Source: Ferdinandcohnia salidurans
GTDB lineage: Bacteria > Bacillota > Bacilli > Bacillales > Bacillaceae_L
Reading direction: 5' to 3'
Length of the DNA stretch: 64,000 bases
Assembly: GCF_042680725.1 (NCBI RefSeq)
Contig: NZ_JBHUEK010000034.1
Span: forward strand, 62,001-126,000
This document shows, piece after piece, positions 36,575 through 44,621 of this stretch (position 1 is its first letter; every line of letters begins with the position of its first letter). Under the pieces are notes generated by a model. It was not told where the DNA came from. It did not search any database and saw only the letters and a list, made by a program, of their open reading frames with translations. The translations under genes and the position numbers were made by a program.

Positions 36575-39500
36575 TTATTCGATTGTAATGTTCAAGTCTT
36601 TTGTCATTTGATTCGCTTCGACTTTTAGGGTTATTTCTCCTGCTTTTAGTGTTTTTAGTTCTCCTGTTGTGTGGTCGAAAAGTGCAGCGTATTTTCCTGA
36701 AGTTTCTGCACGGGTTAGTTCTTCTCCACTACCTATAAAGACGTTATCACTTCCTTCCCATTGAACCGTTGCTGGATAATGAAGTGGGAAGTTTAAGTTG
36801 TCTTTTTGATGACCAGTTGTCTCAACTTGTACCGTTTCTCCTGCTTTTATTGTTGCTGGTGCTTGAAGAGTAATATCTAATAATAACGGATTCACTTCAG
36901 CTTGAATCCAGTCAGTACCAGAAACAGAACTTTGTCCATTTGATTGTTCAGGTCCCATAGCTTTGTCAGGTACAGGAGTTGGATCGACTCCGAACATTGT
37001 CCACTCGTAGAAACCACCTGCATCACTGGAGCCATATGGTGCTTTTCCTGAAGGTCCTACAACCATATACGGAACACCTTCGACACGTTCCACACTTACA
37101 GTATGAGCATGACCACCGACAAATAGTGCTCCTTTTCCACCTGACGTCTGACGGAATTCTGTTAAGAATTGTTCAAGCAGATTAGATTCTTTTCGATCAC
37201 TAAGCTGACTATTCTTCGTTGGTAGTGGATCACGCGTTGGATGATGCGCCATCACAACTACGTTTTTCACATTTGGATCCTTTGCAGCTTCGGTTAACGC
37301 CTTTTTGAGGTCAAGTAGCTGTTGGAAATCACTCGTACGGAAACTTCCTGTTGATGAGTCAAGTAAAATAAATCTTGTGCCCTTGTGATCAAACGTGTAG
37401 CGGTTATTTTCATACACTTCTAAGAAATTATCCAATGTACCTGGCCCCATAATTTCGTGATTTCCAGGTAGATAATAGATTGGTAGTTTATCTCCTACTT
37501 CTTCTTGTAAAATTTGCTCAGCAAGTTCAAAATCCTCTTCCCATGCTGTATCAACCAAATCCCCGTTAATGACAAGGAAGTCTGGATTTGCTGCAACGAT
37601 TTGTCTAAGTGATTCTCTTGCCATTTGTACTTGAGAGCTATTTGGATCCTTTGCAACAAACTGGCTGTCAGCTAGTACCGCAAATGTCCAACGGCCTTTG
37701 TCAATTTCGCCATTTTGAATAATGAGCGGGTCCGGATCTTTCGTTACTTCTGGAACCTCAATTGAAGTTGGGACTTTAACGGTCACATCATCAAATACTA
37801 ATTGACCTGAGTATTGATTATTTTTGTTTGTTTCAACAGGATAGATTCTCCAAAGCTTTACTGGGTATCGTACACCTTCAGGTACTGTTGTTTCAACGTA
37901 CTTCCAGCCTGTCCAATCTACTGCATCGGCAAGTGTTAATGTGTATCTTGTGCCTCCTGCATCTTCAATGACAGTACGAAGCCAAGCTCCATTTCCATCG
38001 CCTTTTACCCAAAGACCAATTTTCTGAACATCACCAGGTAATTCAATCGTTGGAGATGCTTGTAAATAGGCAGCACGAGTAGCGGTTGTTGTTGAAAAAT
38101 CGTATGCTAACTCGATTCCTTTTCCATCCCTACCAGCAACATGATTCATGGATGCACCTACTACACTTGGATATTTTGTAAAAGACCATCCACTTATCTC
38201 TTCAAAATCATCTACTTTCTTTGTAGCTAGACCAATTGTAACAGGCAGATATGTAACCTCATCTTTTACATTTAGTGTAATTAACGCTGAAGATCCGTCA
38301 ACTTTAGGAACGACGGTAAAACTACCATCGACATTTTCCATGATGGAAATAACTGACTCATCATAGTCTAAACTTACATCCCTAGCTTCAATCGGTGCGC
38401 TATACCCATCTTTGTCATAACCATTAACAGAAAAGCTTGATTGTTGTCCTATTTCTAAACTAAGACGCGCTTGTGAAGCCTCGATTCGATCTAATTCACC
38501 CAGGACGGTAATTCCCATAGAACCCTTTGCAGATGTTACTTGTGCCTGAGCAATGGCATTACCTGACTTTTTAGCATGGAAAACGCCATTTTCCTCAAAC
38601 TTACCAACGTCTGCCGGGAGTGCCTTCCATTTCACTTCACCAACTGAAACTGGAGAGTAATTTTCATCATGCCCTAAACCAATAAATGTTCTTGTTAATC
38701 CTGGAAATACACGGCTACTCCTATCCGATTCAAATACTGTGTTAACCGCAAAGCTCTTTAATTCACCACTTCCAGCTTTTGCAAAAATTCCAATACCATT
38801 TGGTACTGAACGTTCAAAGCCATCGGATGGCTGATTCACAGCCTTCACGTCATTCGTACCAGGATTTCGTGCAACCATTGTTGTGGAACCTCCACCATCA
38901 AGGTTTAAAGCATAATGTGCACCATATTCCTTCATCAGTTGTGCTAATTCTTTAAATGTCATACCACGACTATCTGTTTGACGTCCATCTACTGCTGCTA
39001 AAATCATCGTTTGTCGATCCTCAGAAAAGCCGACAGCAGTTCGAGGTGCAGAAGTCGTATCATCAAGATTTGAAATAACCTCTCCATTTTCAATTAGCTT
39101 GATATTCCCTCCAACTGCAAAGGAAACATCGATGTCCGTCTTTGGCGCATATTCTACACTTACTTCATCACCAACAGTTAAAGCGCTTAAAGCCTCTGCC
39201 CCTTTTTCACGTCCAACAAGTATAAATGCATTTTCAGGAATGGCGCCACTCCCTGCTCCTTCTGCTACAGTTGTAACCTTTCCATCTACCACCGTAACTT
39301 CATACACTGGACTTCCAGCCTGGGATCTTTCAGCAGTTCCCCAGACAGATGTGTACAATCCAATTCCATCCTTTGAAATTCCATATTGATTGAGTGCGTC
39401 AAGTGTGATTTCTTCACTAGGCAGCTTAACTTTTCCATCTAATAGAATGGTAGATATATGACCTAAACCATTATTATCAACACTTGCAGTGAGCGTGTGA

Positions 39501-39967
39501 CTACCTTGTGGCCCCTTTACCATTTCCCCGTTACTAATTACAGTACCTAGAGGAGCTTTCGTATTATTAATATCAAAGAAATCTCCATTGACTCCGGCGA
39601 TTGCACCTACTTCCTTAGCCATTTCTGACAATGGTTTAGCAGACGAAACACTGCCAGGAAAAAGTAAATCCGTTGAAATGCTCTCATTTCCTAAGTTAAT
39701 GGTCATTACTTCACCGTTTAGCCAGCCTCGAGCGTCAAACCGTTCAAAACTAGCAAGCTTAACACCAGGACCAATCTGTGTTGTACTTTCGTTCGAAACA
39801 AGCGTCTTGCCAGCCGGACCAACAAAAATGACAGGTTCTGTTCTGTCGGAAGACGTGGATCGAGCTTGAGCTACATCAGATGGTTCATTATCAGCATGAA
39901 CAGTAGGTGCTAATGGTACTGTTATGGCTGAGGCTAATACAACATTTCTCCACCACTTTACATTCAT
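36575..39967 (-). CDS. Secreted phosphodiester glycosidase-metallophosphoesterase fusion
   Basis: 1130 residues. Signal peptide about 1-25 (VHA). Then a NAGPA-type phosphodiester glycosidase domain, about 130-400, with GVNGDFFD and ALNLDGGGSTTM; Ig-like sandwiches, about 400-590; a CBM-like module, about 590-740 (DDFEEISGWSF); and a calcineurin-like metallophosphoesterase, about 760-1010, with VLADSQF, INGDLVD, PGNHEI, MAHHP and GGHAHT; a final Ig-like domain follows. The first domain would expose a sugar by removing a phosphodiester-linked group and the second could cleave phosphate esters, so teichoic-acid or phospho-glycan turnover is a reasonable inference. GGGGAG lies 8 nt before the ATG. 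Not in an operon. Confidence 0.88.
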   Translation of the reverse strand: MNVKWWRNVVLASAITVPLAPTVHADNEPSDVAQARSTSSDRTEPVIFVGPAGKTLVSNESTTQIGPGVKLASFERFDARGWLNGEVMTINLGNESISTDLLFPGSVSSAKPLSEMAKEVGAIAGVNGDFFDINNTKAPLGTVISNGEMVKGPQGSHTLTASVDNNGLGHISTILLDGKVKLPSEEITLDALNQYGISKDGIGLYTSVWGTAERSQAGSPVYEVTVVDGKVTTVAEGAGSGAIPENAFILVGREKGAEALSALTVGDEVSVEYAPKTDIDVSFAVGGNIKLIENGEVISNLDDTTSAPRTAVGFSEDRQTMILAAVDGRQTDSRGMTFKELAQLMKEYGAHYALNLDGGGSTTMVARNPGTNDVKAVNQPSDGFERSVPNGIGIFAKAGSGELKSFAVNTVFESDRSSRVFPGLTRTFIGLGHDENYSPVSVGEVKWKALPADVGKFEENGVFHAKKSGNAIAQAQVTSAKGSMGITVLGELDRIEASQARLSLEIGQQSSFSVNGYDKDGYSAPIEARDVSLDYDESVISIMENVDGSFTVVPKVDGSSALITLNVKDEVTYLPVTIGLATKKVDDFEEISGWSFTKYPSVVGASMNHVAGRDGKGIELAYDFSTTTATRAAYLQASPTIELPGDVQKIGLWVKGDGNGAWLRTVIEDAGGTRYTLTLADAVDWTGWKYVETTVPEGVRYPVKLWRIYPVETNKNNQYSGQLVFDDVTVKVPTSIEVPEVTKDPDPLIIQNGEIDKGRWTFAVLADSQFVAKDPNSSQVQMARESLRQIVAANPDFLVINGDLVDTAWEEDFELAEQILQEEVGDKLPIYYLPGNHEIMGPGTLDNFLEVYENNRYTFDHKGTRFILLDSSTGSFRTSDFQQLLDLKKALTEAAKDPNVKNVVVMAHHPTRDPLPTKNSQLSDRKESNLLEQFLTEFRQTSGGKGALFVGGHAHTVSVERVEGVPYMVVGPSGKAPYGSSDAGGFYEWTMFGVDPTPVPDKAMGPEQSNGQSSVSGTDWIQAEVNPLLLDITLQAPATIKAGETVQVETTGHQKDNLNFPLHYPATVQWEGSDNVFIGSGEELTRAETSGKYAALFDHTTGELKTLKAGEITLKVEANQMTKDLNITIE

Positions 39968-40288
39968 TCGTAGATCTCCCCTCTACTAAAATATAATTTT
40001 ATAATATACTGAATATTCTTGAAGTATATTTTCATTATACCAAGAATCTCTTTACAGAATAACTACTGAATATTAAGGGCTTATGGATAGACTGTAAAGT
40101 TTTTACAGTAGAATAGTAGGAGATTTGTTTACAATAATGGCAGAATAGTAGAGGAATTCCTTAGAAAAGCAGGTCTTTGGATTTGGATTTTTCGGGAGAA
40201 GATTTGTTCAAGACACTTGGAATCATTTAAAAAACAGGAAAAAAGGCCTGCATAAATACAGACCTTCTTTAGTAAATGGTTTGGGACA
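39968..40288. other. Intergenic region left of the insertion sequence
   Basis: It holds an AT-rich promoter region for the phosphodiester glycosidase gene, a small palindrome CTGTAAAGTTTTTACAG (40092-40108), two direct copies of GAATAGTAG 32 bp apart (40111, 40143), a terminator (40239-40270) and the left half of an interrupted REP-like repeat. No gene seen. Confidence 0.5.
40239..40270 (-). terminator. Original terminator of the 42-47 kb operon, now separated by the insertion sequence
   Basis: On the minus strand AAGGTCTG pairs with CAGGCCTT and runs into TTTTTTCC. The gene-REP-terminator order seen at 19.3 kb is restored if the insertion sequence is removed. Confidence 0.7.
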
Positions 40289-40290
40289 AG
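40281..40290. repeat. Left half of REP-like copy d, split by the insertion sequence
   Basis: TTGGGACAAG is the left arm of the palindrome whose right arm resumes at 42044. Joined over the shared AG they restore TGGGACAAGGGACCTGTCCC. Confidence 0.8.
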
Positions 40291-40295
40291 TTATC

Positions 40296-40307
40296 ATGAA
40301 CGAAACT
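40296..40307 (+). repeat. Left subterminal inverted repeat of the insertion sequence
   Basis: ATGAACGAAACT, exact inverse of 42029-42040. Confidence 0.85.
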
Positions 40308-40411
40308 AGCCCCTTATCGTAATCCCGTAGGTTAATTTGGTTAGACTGTTTAACGGAGATTAAAAAATCAAACCAAATCAGAGCTACATTACGAAAGGAG
40401 CTAGTTATATT

Positions 40412-41536
40412 ATGAAGGATACCATAAAATACGTAGGTTTAGACGTCTCAAAGGAAAAAATTGCAGTTGCGATCGCTGAAGAAGGCAGAGAAGCACCTAG
40501 ATATTATGGAATGATCCCACATTCCTTAGAAGCTATTAGAAAATTAGTTAAGAAATTAGGAGATAAAAAACAGATAAAAGTATGTTATGAGGCCGGCCCG
40601 ACAGGTTACCCATTGTACCGCTTTTTCTTAAGTTTAGGAATAGAGTGTTTTGTAATCGCACCGTCCCTAATCCCTTCTAAGCCAGGAGAACGGATTAAAA
40701 CAGACCGAAGGGATGCGGTTAGGCTTGCTCAATTATTCCGTGCTGGTGAATTGACATCAATTTATGTACCAACTGAAGACGATGAAGCTCTTCGAGATTT
40801 AGTTCGTGCTCGTGAAGATGCGAAAGAGGATGAATTAAGGGCAAAACATAGACTCACTAAGTTTTTATTAAGACATAATATTAAGCCGCCTACCGGTGTT
40901 CGCAAATGGACCCTAAAGTATCGGGATTGGTTAAACAAGTTAAAATTTACTCGTTCTACGTCTAGAATTGTATTCCAAGAATATTACTATCAACTCCAAG
41001 AGATCGAACAACGGATAAAACGATTAGAGAAAGAAATAGATATTCAAGCAACCGAAGGTTTACACGCACCTGTAATTCAAGCTCTTCAATCACTTAGAGG
41101 TGTGGCAACTATTACAGCTACAAGTTTAGTGGCAGAGATTGGATCCTTTAAAAGATTTACCTCGGCTAAACAATTTATGTCATATGTAGGTCTTATCCCA
41201 AGCGAATATTCTAGTGGTGAGAGTCGAAGGCAAGGTAAGATTACGAAAACAGGGAATAAACACGTTCGTCGTCTTCTGATAGAAGCAGCCTGGAGTTATC
41301 GATATCAACCTGCAGTAAAAGGAGAATTAAAAAGAAGACAAGAAGGTCAGTCGGCCGTTGTTCAAGCTATATCATGGAAAGCACAAAATCGTCTTCATAA
41401 AAAGTATTTCCGCTTATTATCAAGGGGTAAAGAAAGTGGGAAAGCCGTAACGGCAGTGGCAAGAGAACTAGCTGGTTTTATCTGGGCAGTCACTCAGGAA
41501 ATAGATACGAACTCTAGAGCTTTAATTGAATCTTAA
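40412..41536 (+). CDS. IS110/IS1111-family transposase (DEDD RNA-guided recombinase)
   Basis: 374 residues. The RuvC-like N-terminal domain has the DEDD residues Asp11 (VGLDVSK), Glu60 (CYEAGPTGY), Asp98 and Asp101 (KTDRRDAVRL). A coiled-coil linker spans about 185-215, and the Transposase_20 domain (SLRGVATITATSLVAEIG) leads to the catalytic serine region SEYSSGESRRQGKITKTG (Ser267/268). All catalytic residues are present and the length is normal. GAAAGGAG precedes the ATG. In this family the protein uses an element-encoded RNA that pairs with both donor junction and target; a matching RNA is found downstream at 41590-41775. Confidence 0.93.
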   Translation: MKDTIKYVGLDVSKEKIAVAIAEEGREAPRYYGMIPHSLEAIRKLVKKLGDKKQIKVCYEAGPTGYPLYRFFLSLGIECFVIAPSLIPSKPGERIKTDRRDAVRLAQLFRAGELTSIYVPTEDDEALRDLVRAREDAKEDELRAKHRLTKFLLRHNIKPPTGVRKWTLKYRDWLNKLKFTRSTSRIVFQEYYYQLQEIEQRIKRLEKEIDIQATEGLHAPVIQALQSLRGVATITATSLVAEIGSFKRFTSAKQFMSYVGLIPSEYSSGESRRQGKITKTGNKHVRRLLIEAAWSYRYQPAVKGELKRRQEGQSAVVQAISWKAQNRLHKKYFRLLSRGKESGKAVTAVARELAGFIWAVTQEIDTNSRALIES

Positions 41537-41589
41537 TCTATTGATAAAAATTCATTTATAAAATACTAATGTTAAATTATGTGATTTTA

Positions 41590-41775
41590 AGAATAGGGCC
41601 CGAAGGCAAAGAATAACACCGGAAAGGATTATCCACGTGGTCCCTTTGTGCTATGTCTAAATAGGCTAACGCACGTTACAAGTTAGTGGAAGGTCCTTTA
41701 TACGGAAAGATAAAATGTGAAAACCCACGAATATCAGAGTGCTAACCGTAGCTAGATTTTTGCCTTCGTGCCGTG
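41590..41775 (+). ncRNA. Candidate bridge (seek) RNA of the insertion sequence
   Basis: A closing stem CGAAGGCAAA (41601-41610) with TTTGCCTTCG (41759-41768) encloses two hairpins, each with an internal loop. Hairpin 1 (AAAGGA 41623 with TCCTTT 41694; TCCAC 41632 with GTGGA 41686; apical GTGC/GCAC) exposes GGTCCCTT (41639-41646) and ACAAG (41678-41682), matching the two sides of the target repeat around its CT/AG core. Hairpin 2 (TACGG 41701 with CCGTA 41746) exposes GATAA (41709-41713) and ATATCAG (41731-41737), matching the element's left and right ends at its junction. The size and loop order agree with published IS110-family bridge RNAs; location after the transposase agrees with the IS1111 group. 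Confidence 0.8.
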
Positions 41776-41806
41776 TTTTTAACTTCTGAATAAAGGAGGA
41801 ATTTAT

Positions 41807-41904
41807 TTCTTAGCTTCAAAGAGTGTCTCATTCTAAGGATTGCCAGTCAAGGAGAGCACTTGACAGACAATCCTTAGAATGAGAAGTAGTCTGTAAGCTA
41901 AGAA
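41807..41904. repeat. Long inverted repeat in the right end of the insertion sequence
   Basis: Nested perfect arms: TTCTTAGCTT/AAGCTAAGAA outside, TCTCATTCTAAGGATTG/CAATCCTTAGAATGAGA in the middle (17 bp), GTCAAG/CTTGAC inside. It lies after the bridge-type RNA. A smaller hairpin, AGAAGC/GCTTCT at 41953-41971, follows and would terminate minus-strand transcripts entering the element. Confidence 0.8.
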
Positions 41905-42028
41905 GGGAAATCCCTAGACATAAAATGTCTCAAAGATTTACAAAAAAAGAAAAGAAGCTTAAAACGCTTCTCTTCTTAAGTGCGCCCAAAAACGGCGACT
42001 ATTACCAGGGATACGGAGTGGACTTGAC

Positions 42029-42040
42029 AGTTTCGTTCAT
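42029..42040 (-). repeat. Right subterminal inverted repeat of the insertion sequence
   Basis: AGTTTCGTTCAT, exact inverse of the left copy, followed by ATC and the target AG. Confidence 0.85.
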
Positions 42041-42043
42041 ATC

Positions 42044-42065
42044 AGGGACCTGTCCCTGTGTCCCA
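42044..42065. repeat. Right half of REP-like copy d
   Basis: AGGGACCTGTCCCTGTGTCC then CA. The rest of the palindrome is at 40281-40290. Confidence 0.8.
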
Positions 42066-42082
42066 AGAACAGTTCTGTTCTA

Positions 42083-42538
42083 TTAGATGATTCCTTGGAA
42101 TCGTAGGATGATTTCGGCTACGATTGCGGATCCGAGGTAGGTTCCGAGTAGAACGAACATACCAATAACGATTGTTCTCCAGCCTAATTTTTTGAAGTCC
42201 GCCCATGAGCGTCCGATGGAAATACCAGCATAGGCTAAGATTGGTGTTGCGATTGCTAATAGATTCACTTGTGCTGTCCATTCTACAAATTTTTCTTGGA
42301 ATGGCATGCCTGGGATGGTGATAATGAATGCTAGTATCCCAATGTAGGCAATACTTGGCACCTTTTTATATGGAATGGCTTTATGAATAATTAATCCAGC
42401 CAAACTCACTCCAGCTAGAACAAGTATTCCTGGAACAGCTGCAAGTGGCATAACATCATAACCAATCCAGTTTCCTGCAAGAACTGATATAGAACAAATG
42501 ATAAATAATAAGACCCATTCTTGAATACTTTTTAACAT
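42083..42538 (-). CDS. Small polytopic membrane protein
   Basis: 151 residues with four to five hydrophobic segments (LLFIICSISVLAGNWIGY, AAVPGILVLAGVSLAGLII, and others). Not recognized with confidence. It starts 6 nt after the stop of the DUF3100 gene and is the last gene of the operon, so the two probably form a two-part transporter or permease. The original operon end (REP copy, then terminator) was split by the insertion sequence 18 bp beyond its stop. Confidence 0.75.
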   Translation of the reverse strand: MLKSIQEWVLLFIICSISVLAGNWIGYDVMPLAAVPGILVLAGVSLAGLIIHKAIPYKKVPSIAYIGILAFIITIPGMPFQEKFVEWTAQVNLLAIATPILAYAGISIGRSWADFKKLGWRTIVIGMFVLLGTYLGSAIVAEIILRFQGII

Positions 42539-42544
42539 TGGTTG

Positions 42545-43363
42545 TTACGCCCCCTTTGAAGTCGAATTCGCAGCTTTTTTATCTCTCACTCTTGAAAGAA
42601 CATTATATAGCTTCACCGTTAATGGCAAACCTATGAAAATACTAGCGTACAATCCTGTTACAGAAGTTAAGAGGTTACTTGCTCCTGAGAATGCAGTTAT
42701 TGTATCTGCCATATCTGGATATGCCGCGACAAGTGGTCCAAGTGATGCTGCAGCCATACTTCCACTTCCTACCCCAGTTGCCATTGCAAACGAGTATGGA
42801 TGAAGTGGTGTGGCTGTTGCTAAAAATCCTGAAATAAGACCTAAGAAAATCGATCCAAACACTGTACCGAAAATATAGATCGCCATTACACCGCGACCCT
42901 CTGGAGAAGAAAGACCATATTTATCCGTAATAAGGGCTAAGTTTGGTTCTCTTCCGATGGAGTGTGTCATACCAATTGCTTCTCTTTTTAATCCTAAGAA
43001 TACCGCGATAGGTAACGCAATAAAAATGGTACCTAGGTTTCCTAGTTCTTGTAGCATTAAGGCTGGACCTGCTTCGATTAATTGAGGTAAAGCTGGACCT
43101 GCTTGTACACCAAATTTTGCAATCAACAATGTTACGGAAATAAATACGAGTGATTCCGCATTTTTAGACATTTTTTCTGTGACAAGTGGTGTAAAATAGA
43201 CCGCGATTCCAACGATAACTGCATACAACATGGGTAGTAATAAAATTACCCCTGCTCCAATCGGAATACGATGTGTGCCAATCAATTCAGTCACCAACAC
43301 AATGGCAAATACTAAAAGATGTAATTTCCAATCTTTCCAAAGATTTGTTGCATTTTCACTCAT
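42545..43363 (-). CDS. DUF3100-family membrane protein
   Basis: 272 residues with about eight membrane segments. It matches my knowledge of DUF3100 proteins, which are commonly encoded next to M20 amidohydrolases; the pairing suggests uptake of the amide substrate or export of a product, but no transport activity is established. A glycine-rich segment MATGVGSGSMAAASLGPLVA is notable. AAAGGGGG precedes the ATG. Confidence 0.75.
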   Translation of the reverse strand: MSENATNLWKDWKLHLLVFAIVLVTELIGTHRIPIGAGVILLLPMLYAVIVGIAVYFTPLVTEKMSKNAESLVFISVTLLIAKFGVQAGPALPQLIEAGPALMLQELGNLGTIFIALPIAVFLGLKREAIGMTHSIGREPNLALITDKYGLSSPEGRGVMAIYIFGTVFGSIFLGLISGFLATATPLHPYSFAMATGVGSGSMAAASLGPLVAAYPDMADTITAFSGASNLLTSVTGLYASIFIGLPLTVKLYNVLSRVRDKKAANSTSKGA

Positions 43364-43406
43364 TGCTCTTCCCCCTTTTTAAATAGTGATGCTGTTTATA
43401 TGGTAG

Positions 43407-44600
43407 TTATTTTACAGCCTCTTTTGCATGTACTTTCATATATTCTAAAGTTGCTTTGCCTAATGTCTTTGCTGCGATTAAAAGTGCACGCTCATCAATA
43501 TCAAACTTCGGATGATGGTGAGGGTAAGAGTCCTTCCATTCTGGATTCTCTGCACCTGTAAAGAAGAAGGTACCTTTGACATGCTGTAAATAATACGCGT
43601 AATCTTCTCCACCCATAACAGGTTCGGTTTCAGTAACCTTGTTGACTCCTGGAACGTCTTCCGCCAATTTTGCAACAAATTCGGTTTCTACCTTATGGTT
43701 GATGAGGGTTGGATAACCGCGTGTATAGGTGAATTCATAATCTGCACCATTCACATCACAAGTTCCACGAACCACTCGTTCCATTTCTTTTTCGATAAAA
43801 TTACGAGTCTCTTCTTTGAAAGTACGAACTGTACCAATCATTTCAGCATAGTCCGCAATGACATTGTAAGGATTTTTTGCCTCAAAAGAGGTTACAGATA
43901 CAACGGCTGAATCCAATGGATCCACTTTCCGGCTCACAATTTGTTGTAGGTTGTTGATTAGTTGTCCTCCTACGACAATACTATCAATTGTTTGATGTGG
44001 GTACGCACCATGTCCGCCGCGCCCTTGAATTTTAATATCGAAACGGTCTGGAGCTGCTTGGATTGCACCAACTCGATAACCGATTTCTCCAACTGGCATT
44101 TGAGCTTGTAAATGCGTGCCGAAGATTACATCGACACCATCTAGGCAACCATCTTCGATCATTGAAATAGCTCCACCCGGTGGCAATTCCTCCGCATGCT
44201 GATGGATGAATACAACTGTACCCTCAAGTTCGTCTTTCATCCCATTTAACACTTTCGCTAAACCAAGTAGGGTTGCAGTATGACCGTCATGACCACATGC
44301 ATGCATCACACCGTCATTTTTAGACTTGAAGGGTACATCCGTTTGTTCTAAAATCGGGAGGGCATCGAAATCTGCACGTAATGCAACAGTTGGTCCAGGT
44401 CGATCTCCTTTTAGATAAGCTACTACTCCATTGCCGCCAACACCAGTCCGGATTTCATGACCTAATTTTTCATGGTAGGTAGCAATGTATTCTGCTGTTT
44501 TTACTTCCTCAAATGATAACTCTGGGTATTCGTGTAAATATCGGCGTATAGAGACAATTTCATCATAAATTTCGTCTAATTTTTCGTATAAATTTTCCAT
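43407..44600 (-). CDS. M20 family metallo-amidohydrolase (IAA-amino acid hydrolase type)
   Basis: 397 residues. Metal-binding motifs HACGHDGHT (about residues 98-106), HQHAEELPPGG, FGTHLQAQMPVG and a C-terminal HHHPKFDID are all present, with a dimerization lid domain between. This subgroup hydrolyses N-acyl amino acids or related amides; no signal peptide. AGGAGGG lies before the ATG. It stands in an operon with two membrane proteins and two dehydrogenases, suggesting that the freed product is oxidized further. Confidence 0.88.
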   Translation of the reverse strand: MENLYEKLDEIYDEIVSIRRYLHEYPELSFEEVKTAEYIATYHEKLGHEIRTGVGGNGVVAYLKGDRPGPTVALRADFDALPILEQTDVPFKSKNDGVMHACGHDGHTATLLGLAKVLNGMKDELEGTVVFIHQHAEELPPGGAISMIEDGCLDGVDVIFGTHLQAQMPVGEIGYRVGAIQAAPDRFDIKIQGRGGHGAYPHQTIDSIVVGGQLINNLQQIVSRKVDPLDSAVVSVTSFEAKNPYNVIADYAEMIGTVRTFKEETRNFIEKEMERVVRGTCDVNGADYEFTYTRGYPTLINHKVETEFVAKLAEDVPGVNKVTETEPVMGGEDYAYYLQHVKGTFFFTGAENPEWKDSYPHHHPKFDIDERALLIAAKTLGKATLEYMKVHAKEAVK

Positions 44601-44621
44601 TTAAATGCCCTCCTATGGTTT

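Larger units (their letters stand above)
40289..42043 (+). mobile_element. IS110-family insertion sequence, IS1111 type, complete
   Basis: 1755 bp. Subterminal inverted repeats ATGAACGAAACT (40296-40307) and AGTTTCGTTCAT (42029-42040) are perfect over 12 bp. They stand 7 bp from the left edge and 3 bp from the right edge, the spacing I recall for IS1111-group elements. The edges are fixed by the interrupted repeat: an AG dinucleotide occurs at both junctions (40289-40290 and 42044-42045). The element carries one intact DEDD transposase, a long right noncoding end with a bridge-type RNA, and a large hairpin. Nothing looks degraded, so it may be active. Confidence 0.9.
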
